DNA of 64,000 nt, taken from Ignavibacteriota bacterium. Lineage in GTDB: Bacteria > Bacteroidota > Ignavibacteria > UBA10030 > BY39. The stretch's first letter is position 1. Every line of letters begins with the position of its first letter. Location: the NCBI GenBank assembly GCA_003327435.1, contig QOQV01000001.1, positions 335,917-399,916 of the forward strand, read 5' to 3'. The translations under genes and the position numbers were made by a program. Positions 27,269 to 35,295 of this stretch are shown here, piece after piece. The notes beneath the pieces are model-generated. The model worked only from the letters and a program-made list of their open reading frames with translations, was not told the DNA's origin and did not search any database.

Positions 27269-27939
27269 TGGAAATTATAACAGTTGAACAAAAAATACTA
27301 AAGAAAAATGATGAGATTGCAACCGAGTTAAGAAAGAAGTTTGATGAAGCAAACGTTTTAGTGATAAACATGGTTAGTTCACCTGGTTCAGGCAAAACAT
27401 CAATTATTGAGAGAACCTTAAAAATCATCTCACCCGCTTTATCAGTGGGAGTAATAGAAGGGGATATTCAGACCAGTTTGGATGCCGAAAGAATAGCGCA
27501 ATTTAACATACCTGTAGCTCAGATCATTACTAATGGTACTTGTCATTTAGAAGCCAGAATGATAGAACAGGCAGTTAATCAGCTACCATTAAAGGATTTG
27601 GATGTTCTTTTCATCGAAAATGTCGGAAATTTAGTGTGTCCTTCAAGTTATTATCTTGGAGAACATGCACGGGTTGTAATTATGAGCGTCACGGAAGGTG
27701 AGGATAAACCATTAAAATATCCAGCAATGTTTTCAAAAAGCTGCGTTCTCTTAATGAACAAAATTGATTTATTACCTCACATTATCTTTGATATTGCTAA
27801 AGCAAAAAAATTTGCTCTAAAAATTAATCCAGATCTCAAGATTTATGAGACTTCCTGCTACGACAACACAGGTATAATGCAATGGTGTGATTGGATTACG
27901 AATGAATTAAAATTAAGAAGATGTAATTCGCCCAGTTAA
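27268..27939 (+). CDS. hypB: Hydrogenase nickel incorporation GTPase HypB
   Basis: This 223-residue SIMIBI GTPase has P-loop SSPGSGKTS (about 39-47), EGDIQTSLDAERI, the metal-site Cys-His in NGTCHLEARM, ENVGNLVCPS and MNKIDLLP. It lacks the His-rich nickel-storage N-terminus seen in some homologs. It is last in the hydrogenase operon; hypC, hypD, hypE and hypF are not in the window and must be elsewhere for the enzyme to mature. Confidence 0.93.
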   Translation: MEIITVEQKILKKNDEIATELRKKFDEANVLVINMVSSPGSGKTSIIERTLKIISPALSVGVIEGDIQTSLDAERIAQFNIPVAQIITNGTCHLEARMIEQAVNQLPLKDLDVLFIENVGNLVCPSSYYLGEHARVVIMSVTEGEDKPLKYPAMFSKSCVLLMNKIDLLPHIIFDIAKAKKFALKINPDLKIYETSCYDNTGIMQWCDWITNELKLRRCNSPS

Positions 27940-27951
27940 CAATCTCGTCTA

Positions 27952-29145
27952 TTACTTTTCCAATTCTGGAATTTCTTCTTCTTCCGCAAGCGGTTCTTTT
28001 AGTAAATGTGCGGGTAAAAACAATTTGTTTGCAATTATAGTAGGTACAACTGCGCTCGCTATTACCACTGCCACCAGATATGAATACTGTTCATTTGTTA
28101 TGATATTATGAGTCAATCCATATAACGCAGAAATTGTTCCAAAAGTTAGACCAGTTGACATTAGAAGTGTATAATACCAGATCTCTTTTTTATTATTCTT
28201 TCGAAAATGTTTAATTGCTGGTTGTAACCCGAAAATTTTGGATAAAACTTTCCCGCCAAATAATACAATAAAAACTAATGGTGTAGATATTACAGCGGGT
28301 ATTGAAACAAGTGCACCAGCTCTCAGGAAATAAAACGGAGTCAAAAAGCCAATTGTCAGAGTCCGTATTCTTCTAATGAAAAAATTATCTTTGCTTATAG
28401 TTTCAGAGAGCACCATACCAGCAATATATGAAGGCAGAACTGCTTCACTCCCTGCCCATATTGCTAAAGCACCCAGTCCAAATAATAGAAATAGTATCCA
28501 TTTTGTTCTTATTGCTGCAGTCTTATATCCAAAAGTTTTTGTTAGGTAAGAAGTAATTCGAGGCATGAAATAAAAAGTCAAACCCGAAAGAGCAATAAAT
28601 ACTATCGTCTTGATATTAAAAGGGGCAAAAATTAATCCAAGAGCGATAACTGTTCCAAGGTCGTTAATAAAACAGGAACCTAAAATACCTTTCCCGAATT
28701 CTGTCTTATTAAATCCATATTCAAGCATAACAGCATATACAACTGCCATAGATGTAGTAGAGAGGGCAATTCCAGCTAGTAAACTTGCTTTTAGATTCCA
28801 CCCCAATATAAAATAAGCGAGTAATCCACATCCGATAAATGGAGTCGCAAATCCTATAAATCCAATAATAGAAGCTTCTTCTAACTTAGCTTTTAAAGAA
28901 GCTGGATCCAATTCTGCACCAGCTAAAAATGTAAGAATTATTGCACCCGCACCCGCAACAAATTTAATCCATTCATGATCTTCTTTAAGAACATTTACTC
29001 CCCAAAAATAATTTACAACATAACCTGCAATTGCTCCTATTATGATTTCCATAAGAGCCATTGAAATTTTTAATTTGCTCGCTAAAATTGTTGCAATAAT
29101 AGCCAGCATTAACCAAACTGCTGCCAGAGAATAGATTTCCAACAT
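27952..29145 (-). CDS. CPA2-type cation:proton antiporter
   Basis: This 397-residue membrane protein has about 12 helices and belongs to the monovalent cation:proton antiporter-2 (KefB/NapA-like) group: EIIIGAIAGYV, FLAGAELDPASLKA (acidic ion-site region) and SCFINDLGTVIALGL. It has no C-terminal TrkA domain. It is transcribed from a leader that looks like a fluoride riboswitch, so it may be a fluoride-responsive Na+/H+ antiporter. Confidence 0.87.
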   Translation of the reverse strand: MLEIYSLAAVWLMLAIIATILASKLKISMALMEIIIGAIAGYVVNYFWGVNVLKEDHEWIKFVAGAGAIILTFLAGAELDPASLKAKLEEASIIGFIGFATPFIGCGLLAYFILGWNLKASLLAGIALSTTSMAVVYAVMLEYGFNKTEFGKGILGSCFINDLGTVIALGLIFAPFNIKTIVFIALSGLTFYFMPRITSYLTKTFGYKTAAIRTKWILFLLFGLGALAIWAGSEAVLPSYIAGMVLSETISKDNFFIRRIRTLTIGFLTPFYFLRAGALVSIPAVISTPLVFIVLFGGKVLSKIFGLQPAIKHFRKNNKKEIWYYTLLMSTGLTFGTISALYGLTHNIITNEQYSYLVAVVIASAVVPTIIANKLFLPAHLLKEPLAEEEEIPELEK

Positions 29146-29179
29146 TAGAAAGCTCCTTATATTAATTAATTATTTTAAA

Positions 29180-29230
29180 GGTAGGCGTCATTAGCCCGAG
29201 GGCGATTATGAGGGAGACTCCATTCCCTAC
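29180..29230 (-). promoter_or_regulatory. Fluoride (crcB-motif) riboswitch in the antiporter leader
   Basis: The minus-strand leader contains GGGAATGGAGTCTCCC, then an A-rich linker, GCCCTCGGGC and CTAATGACGCCTACC. This matches the crcB motif: a first stem GGGA/TCCC enclosing AUG-GNGUC, a short GCC/GGC hairpin, and the hallmark UAAUGACGCCUAC tail. The segments GGAGTC and GACGCC can form the pseudoknot with five of six pairs (one A-G mismatch). It ends 34 bp before the antiporter ATG. Fluoride riboswitches commonly control fluoride exporters and Na+/H+ antiporters, which fits the gene below. Confidence 0.75.
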
Positions 29231-29282
29231 AATTTTGCATTAATATAATAATTATTATATAAATTCACAAAGAAGTTTCAGG

Positions 29283-30763
29283 TTAATATGAAATACAATA
29301 TTTTAGGACTCTTTCATAAACTAATTTGGAACTGATGATTGCCATTGGAAGTCCAGCACCGGGAATTGTAGATGCACCAACATAAAAAACATTTTTATAA
29401 ATTTCATTGTAATTTGGTGGTCGAAATGCACCTATTTGGTTCATATTATGTGCTAAACCCAAGCCACTCCCAGAATATAAATTAAACTTATCTCTCCAAT
29501 CAATTGGCGTATATATAGTTTTCGAAACAATTTCTGGAAAAATATTCTTACTTATTCTCTTGCAAAAATCTGTTATAATGTTATCAACTATTTTCTCTTT
29601 ATCATCCCAGTTAGTTTTATAAAGTAAATTTGGAACTGGACAAACGAAGAATAAACTTTAACCACCTTCTGGAGCACATTCAATATTATGTTTAGATAGT
29701 ACATTTACATAGTAATACGGTTTCTGTAAAGAATCTGGATTTTGCATAATATTATTTGCGTATTCTTCATAATTATTTCCCAAATAATAGTTATGATGAT
29801 ATATCTGCGGAAGTTTGCACTTCAAGCCAATATAAAAAGTCAAATATCCCATAGTCCAAGTCATTTCACTCAATCTATTGTCTGAATATTTTTTATGTTT
29901 GAATATTTTGTTCCTGAAAAAAGCTGCATCAGAATTGATAACAAAAATATCTGAACTCCATTTATTAACGTTTTGGTCAATTAAGCTTTCAATTACTTCT
30001 TCATTATTCACATAACCAACTATTTCAGTGTTAAAATGAAACTCTGTATTTTCCTTTTTTAATTCATTAACTAAACCTTCAACAATTTTATACATACCGC
30101 CTTCGACATTGTAATATCCATCATGTTTAAATTCAACATGTGAAAGTAACGTATAAACAGAGTTTGTATCAAATGGAGTTCTGCCTAAAAAAATGCTACT
30201 AAAGAGATTATCTGTCTGGCTTCTCTTGAAGAAAAATTATTCGTCACTTCTTTCCAGAAGCTTTTTAAGAGTAAGGGTAAATGAATTGGATTTACCTGCA
30301 TCAAAGAGATAAGATAGGAAAATATAGAATCAAAATTTCTTTTTATAACTAAATCTACAGTATCATTAAATACTTTTTCAGTTTTATTAAGATATTTCAT
30401 CATTTTAATTTCAAAGTTGGGTTCTATATCATTGAATTGCTCTGAAAGTTTCCTTACATTTTTATATATAAAAAAGGTTTTAGCATTATTAATAATGTTA
30501 ACTGTATAAAGCGGTTCTAAAGGGGAGTATTTGAAAGGGATTCTTATCCTACAATCCTTTGCGAAATTTTCAAACTCATAGGACATACTAAAAAAACTTG
30601 GTCCAGTATCAAAGCTGAAACCATCCCGGGATATGCGATTAAGTCGGCCTCCAGCTTGACTATTTTTCTCTAGTATTTTGACTTTGTATCCACTTTTAAC
30701 CAACCGTAAGGCAGTAGCTAAACCACCAATTCCAGCTCCAACAATTATTACATTTTTACTCAT
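29283..30763 (-). pseudogene. crtI: Disrupted phytoene desaturase/carotenoid oxidoreductase (crtI-like)
   Basis: Reconstructed, this is a full-length FAD-dependent CrtI-type desaturase. The Rossmann motif VIIVGAGIGGLATALRL sits at the N-terminus (ATG 30763 with AAGGAAAAT) and the conserved end GASTIPGAGLPMAIISSKL at the C-terminus. Two lesions are seen. First, a T7 tract (plus-strand A run 30187-30193) shifts the frame after SLVAFF; one more T restores FFLGRTPFDTNS. Second, an in-frame TAA at 29658-29660 follows APEGG where the family has Glu, and the frame continues with SLFFVCPVPNLLY to a natural stop at 29283. The enzyme would desaturate phytoene to lycopene. As it stands it is inactive unless frameshifting and readthrough occur. 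Confidence 0.87.
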
Positions 30764-30770
30764 ATTTTCC

Positions 30771-31166
30771 TTAATTAACAATTTCTTTATTATAATTTTT
30801 CAAAAATTCAGGATATAACTCGTTCTTAATCCATAAAAATCTTGGTTCAACTTCTAAAATTTTCTCAAAGTATTTAAAAGCTGACTTATAATCTTTGATT
30901 TCCACATATGCTTTCGCAATCGTAACTAAAAGGTTTAAATAATTCCAGTCATTTTTTATTCCATCAATATTTTGTTCCATTAATGTCTCAGCTTTGATGT
31001 AATACTGAAGTGCTTTTGTTTTTGAACCACCAAAAATAACCGGCCTATAATATTCAGCATTACCATACTGAATATATCCATAAACATTTTTATTATCCTG
31101 CTGAACTGCCATTTCAGCATATTTAACGCTTTTAGGACTCGGTTTATTGTATGAATACGAAATATT
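30771..31166 (-). pseudogene. TPR protein remnant lacking its 5' end
   Basis: The reading frame contains tetratricopeptide-like helices: YAEMAVQQDNKNVYGYIQYGNAEYY-type, ALQYYIKAETLME and AFKYFEKILEVEP. A TAA at 31167-31169 blocks the frame upstream, and the only ATG (31112) lies inside the first repeat, with no signal peptide or clear ribosome binding site. The upstream DNA belongs to the cruF-like gene in another frame. It therefore looks like the 3' part of a TPR gene joined by deletion to cruF. It could still be translated as a 113-residue stub. Confidence 0.6.
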
Positions 31167-31718
31167 TTAATGAGGGTATGAAAAAATATTGCTATTATTA
31201 ACCACGCGATATAGTTCTTTACAGGAACAACATTTTTACTAAATTGCCACAAATCGAGTAGCGGTGCAACTTTTTCAAGAACAATATTATAAACCAACAT
31301 TAAGAAAGATGCAATCAATATCTTTAATAAATTACTAATATTGTATTTTTCAACTATAGATGAAGTTAAATAAACCAATAATACCCAATTTAGTCCAATT
31401 ATTACCGGTGTGTTAGATATTTTGAGCCCTAATGTCTGACCGTAGGTATATTCACCAAAAATTAATCCAGTATTAACACCAATAACTTCAATTAAAAAGC
31501 TTATTATATATATTAAAATGAAATTCAATAAAGTGGATTTTTTAATTCCACCATGATGAAACATCATTAAAAGAATAAACGATGAAATGAGAACTATTGG
31601 GGTTAATTAAAATAAAAAGAGAAAATCTTGGAGTAATAATTCCCATACCACCAATCATATAAAACAAAAGAATTATTATTCTAATTATCCTCTCCTGCTT
31701 AATTGTCCAATTAAACAT
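31142..31718 (-). pseudogene. Disrupted CruF-like carotenoid biosynthesis membrane protein
   Basis: From ATG 31718 the frame reads an N-terminal helix ending MGIITPRFSLFILINP, then runs out of frame and stops at 31542. Removing one C from the C4 tract (plus-strand G run 31599-31602) joins it to IVLISSFILLMMFHHGG and then EVIGVNTGLIFGEYTYGQTL, the conserved core of the carotenoid hydratase/CruF (DUF422) family. After NYIAWLIIAIFFHTLIKIF the frame reads into the TPR remnant, so the last helix is missing. CruF-type enzymes modify carotenoid ends or sit in carotenoid clusters. Two independent lesions make it nonfunctional as it stands. Confidence 0.75.
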
Positions 31719-32412
31719 TTTTTATCCCTATGGTGTACTTACTTTTGAATTTTGTATAGAGAAGAAGATTTAGAAAAATTAAGCTGAAACCATAAACAAA
31801 ATCTTCCACAGGTATTGTTAAAATGCGAATTCCAAGATTCTCAGAATTATTATACCATACAACTTCTTACTCAATAAAACTTCCAGTCAATATTCCATTT
31901 ATTGCAATGAATGGGACAAGAATTATTAAGAAAGTTAAGTAGAAATTTTGAACTATTGAAAACTTGTCAAATGAAGACAACAATAAAGTAATTATCAAAA
32001 TACTGAACGCATAAATTGTATAAATTTTATCTGAATTTAATATAATAATGAAGGACGATAACAAAATTAAAGATTTAGTTAAATAACTGCTTACAATATT
32101 TTTCAATCGAACCCTTGGGAAATACAAAACGATTGATTCATGTAAGAAAATACTAGCATATGGTATAATTATAAAAAAAAGGAACTCTTCTATTGGCAAC
32201 CCGAATATTTTAATATTCAATGTGTAGCGTGAATTAAAACCCCAAATACCCATTTGGGTAAAGTAAATATCAAAAATAATGAAAAAAAAACCGACCAAAA
32301 ATAAAGCTGGAAAAAGATACTTCCAATTTTGATAAAACTTCAATTTCTTATCACAACTTAAAACAAGAGGTACGAGAATTGAAATACATAACAAAGATGC
32401 ATATAGAAACAT
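31711..32412 (-). pseudogene. Lycopene cyclase (CrtYcd type) interrupted by in-frame TAA
   Basis: This is a six-to-seven-helix lycopene cyclase of the bacterial/archaeal heterodimer-type fused family. The first half has FYQNWKYLFPALF, GIWGFNSRY and LPIEEFLFFIIIPYA; the second half has LVPFIAINGILTGSFIE. A TAA at 31867-31869 follows SFIE. The same frame continues EVVWYNNSENLGIRILTIPVEDFVYGF-like residues (second repeat PVED motif) to a natural stop at 31711. The family has Glu or a similar residue at the stop position. The conserved C-terminal repeat would be lost, so cyclisation is probably abolished. Confidence 0.87.
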
Positions 32413-32415
32413 AGT

Positions 32416-32885
32416 TTACTCATTTAAAAAACGGACTGGAAACAATAACAAACCAAAATTATTAAAATCATCATTTGATTTAGGCCTGTGATGTGCAATG
32501 TGGGCTTTAATAACTGCTTTAAAATATTTATTGTTAATATTGCTCAATCTTTTGATTTTTATTCTTTGATGAATAATTATATCATGAACCAAAAAGTATG
32601 TAAAACCATATAAAGTTATTCCAAAACCAATGAATATTAATGAGGTTATATCAAAATAAAACCCGGTTAATAAAAATATTATGGCTGGGATTGCATATAA
32701 GAGGAAGAAAAGATCATTCTTCTCAAATCCGGAAAATTTCAAATTGTTGGGTGCAAAGCTCAGGTTATCATTGAGATGATGGTCTTTATGCCATCTCCAC
32801 AGAAACCCATGCATAACATATTATGATTAGACCATGCTATAAATTCCATAAATAAAAATGCAACAATTAATAATATTATATTCAT
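32416..32885 (-). pseudogene. crtZ: Frameshifted beta-carotene hydroxylase (CrtZ)
   Basis: The ATG at 32885 starts MNIILLIVAFLFMEFIAW, followed by SNH, where the frame breaks near 32820-32827. Adding one A restores HKYVMHGFLWRWHKDHH, the first His cluster of the CrtZ/fatty acid hydroxylase family. The downstream frame has FFLLYAIPAI, LVHDIIIHQRI and KAHIAHH, giving all the iron-ligand His clusters. CrtZ adds 3-hydroxyl groups to beta-ionone rings (zeaxanthin synthesis). It stops 3 bp before the cyclase ATG. Confidence 0.85.
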
Positions 32886-32970
32886 TACTCTTAATAATTC
32901 AAACGATTTTTTTCAAAAACAACTTTTTGCTAAATATACCCATAAATAAGCAAAGATTTCAATAAGAGAA

Positions 32971-33765
32971 CTATCTTTTTGAAATTCGAAATTCTAATGC
33001 TTCTCTCAATAATTTTTTTGTTTCTGTTTTCTTAATTTTTTTCAGTAAGCTTTGATAATAATAATATGCTAATAAAACCGCTAATTTTGCTTTTTTAGGA
33101 AGTCGTTTTATGCCCAAATAAGCAAAACTAAAATCACTTTCTATATCCGCAGTAATGATCAATTTAGTATTTTCATCAAAATTCCCATCTTGAATTTCCG
33201 GGAAATATTTACGATTTAAATTATAAATATCATTTTTCAAATCCCTTAAAAAGTTAATCTTCTGGAAAGCCAGAACCTAATTTCATTGCATATGGTTCGA
33301 GCTCATTATAAAGTTTTTGACCACCTTTACAAAATACTCTTAAACACATTAATCCAACAATATCTGCAGAACCATATATATATTCATCCAATTGGATTTT
33401 ATTATAATTTGTCTCAACTAAATCATATTTCATACTTCTGAGGAATGCCTGAATATGTTCATTGGGTATTGAATATTTTTTACGGTTCTTTGAAATGCAT
33501 GAAGTACTGGATTCAAACTTATACCGTTTCTTAACCCATCATAAAAATCCTTTTCATATTTTTCCAATAAATATCTTTTATCATACTCATGAAATGTGTC
33601 TACAATCTCATCTGCCAATCTAACAAACCCATATATGCTAAAAATAGCATCTCTCATTTCTTTATCAAGTAAACTAGTAGCAATCGAAAATGAAGTACTA
33701 TACCTTTTAGTTATCAAACGAGATAATTCAATTGCTATTTCATTATATTGACCCTTATTTTCCAT
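32971..33765 (-). pseudogene. crtB: Phytoene synthase with two compensating frameshifts (crtB)
   Basis: The N-terminal part has YSTSFSIATSLL and the first Asp-rich motif ADEIVD (squalene/phytoene synthase family). The C-terminal part has LRDLKNDIYNLNRKYFP with the second Asp-rich motif. Between them the middle segment (GSADIVGLMCLRVFCKGG and LEPYAMKLGSGF) is in another frame. One A is missing from a run (plus-strand T6, 33476-33481) and one C is extra (plus-strand GG, 33264-33265), so the outer parts share a frame while the middle does not, and TGA at 33430 ends translation early. The enzyme would condense two geranylgeranyl-PP to phytoene. As written it is dead. Confidence 0.87.
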
Positions 33766-33865
33766 TCCATTTGAGGCTTTCTAATTCCTGAATTATGTAT
33801 AAATCTATTACATAATAATTAAAAATACAATCCAGAATTATAAACTTCCAAAGTAAATATCTAAC

Positions 33866-35239
33866 CTATAATCCGAGCTCTGAAATCAAATAAACAAAAA
33901 TTGCAATCTCAATAGCACCTAATTCAAGCTCCCGTGGATGAACTTTATCTACTGTATCATTATCAGAATGATGATAATCAAAATATTTATGTCCATCAAC
34001 CCGTAATCCTGCTGTTGGAACACCAAGTTTTCCGAGAGGAGAAATATCTACACCTCCACCTCCTTTTGAAATTCGGTCCACATCTATAGTTTTTAAGAAA
34101 CTCTCCAACTTTCTAATTTTTTCAAATGTTATTGAATCTGCGGTTATTCCAAAACCTCGTGGTGTAAATCCACCTGCATCAGATTCAAGTGCAAAGATAT
34201 GCTTTTCACTCTTTAGAAGATTTTCAGCGTATGCATTGCCTCCACGCAAACCATTTTCCTCATTAATGAACATTACTGCTCTTATTGTTCTTTTAGGTCT
34301 TAAATTTAAATCCTTTAATATTCGAAGCGCTTCAATAACATGAACACATCCAGCGCCATCATCATGCGCACCCGTACCTTTATCCCAGCTATCTATATGC
34401 CCACCAAGCACAATAATTTCCTCTGGTTTTTCAGTACCTCGAATTTCGCCAATTACATTAGCAGAAATAGTATCTGGTAATGTTTGGCAGGTGAGTTTTA
34501 GATATACTTTTAAATGTGAATCATTTTTTAATTTTTGACTAAGATAATCGGCACTTTTGGTACTTATTGCAGCAGCAGGCACTTTAGGTAGTGAATCATT
34601 ATAATACATAACACCAGTATGAGGAACATCATCATATGCAGTAGTTAAAGATCGAGATATTGACGCTAAACCACCTACTCTTGCCGCTTCGATGGCTCCC
34701 TGTGTTCTTTGAAACGCAGCTTCGCCATATGCTGAACCTTGGTTAAACTTACTCTTATCCATATGTCTGTTCCAAAATATGATTTTGCCCTTTGCCTGTT
34801 CCTTTTTTTGTTGTAATTCCTCAATAGAGCGCACTTCGATTACCTCGGCAATAATGCCACCATCAGATGTTGCGATACTTCCACCCAGAGCACAAATGCT
34901 TAATTTTTCTTTTCCATTCACAATATATGCTTCCTCCACCTGTCCCCTGATCCAATGTGGAACTGTAACTGGTTGAATATGGACATTTTCAAATCCAAGA
35001 GTGAGCATTTTCTTTTCAGCCCATTTTATTGCTTTCCAGGACTCAATAGACCCGCTTAATCTTGGTCCAATGGATGTTAATTCTTCCAACATTTCATATG
35101 CTTTCCCTTCCTGCAATCCGTAATTTATAATCTTATTTACTATTGACTGATAGTAATATACATCAATGGTATCAGTGTTTTGTGAATAACAAACAAAACA
35201 ATATAATAATAAAGAAATAACAAATTTATAAGAGCTCAT
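33866..35239 (-). CDS. Secreted M28-family metallopeptidase with PA domain
   Basis: This 457-residue protein has a signal peptide (about 1-20), an inserted PA-like domain and an M28 catalytic domain. The zinc ligands are visible in order: GGHIDSW, GAHDDGAG, MFINEENG, LESDAGG and YHHSDNDT. It is like bacterial glutamate carboxypeptidase/aminopeptidase S homologs and probably degrades peptides in the periplasm or outside. It is the nearest intact gene upstream of the broken carotenoid cluster. Confidence 0.9.
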   Translation of the reverse strand: MSSYKFVISLLLYCFVCYSQNTDTIDVYYYQSIVNKIINYGLQEGKAYEMLEELTSIGPRLSGSIESWKAIKWAEKKMLTLGFENVHIQPVTVPHWIRGQVEEAYIVNGKEKLSICALGGSIATSDGGIIAEVIEVRSIEELQQKKEQAKGKIIFWNRHMDKSKFNQGSAYGEAAFQRTQGAIEAARVGGLASISRSLTTAYDDVPHTGVMYYNDSLPKVPAAAISTKSADYLSQKLKNDSHLKVYLKLTCQTLPDTISANVIGEIRGTEKPEEIIVLGGHIDSWDKGTGAHDDGAGCVHVIEALRILKDLNLRPKRTIRAVMFINEENGLRGGNAYAENLLKSEKHIFALESDAGGFTPRGFGITADSITFEKIRKLESFLKTIDVDRISKGGGGVDISPLGKLGVPTAGLRVDGHKYFDYHHSDNDTVDKVHPRELELGAIEIAIFVYLISELGL

Positions 35240-35295
35240 GTAACTTTCCTTTTTTGAATAAATATTGACTTGAATTTATCACTTTACCAATAAAC

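Noticed and set aside
30980..31567. A 195-residue intact membrane protein
   Set aside because: Only its first two thirds match the CruF family. The tail is TPR coding sequence read in the wrong frame, and the N-terminal helix is in a different frame upstream.
29658..31869. Selenocysteine or pyrrolysine recoding at the in-frame stops of crtI and the lycopene cyclase
   Set aside because: Both codons are TAA, whereas selenocysteine uses TGA and pyrrolysine uses TAG, and the expected residue is Glu or similar. Decay is the simpler reading.
32971..33240. An independent 89-residue protein gene
   Set aside because: Its sequence is the C-terminal third of phytoene synthase and its start is only a TTG inside that frame, so it is listed as part of the crtB pseudogene.
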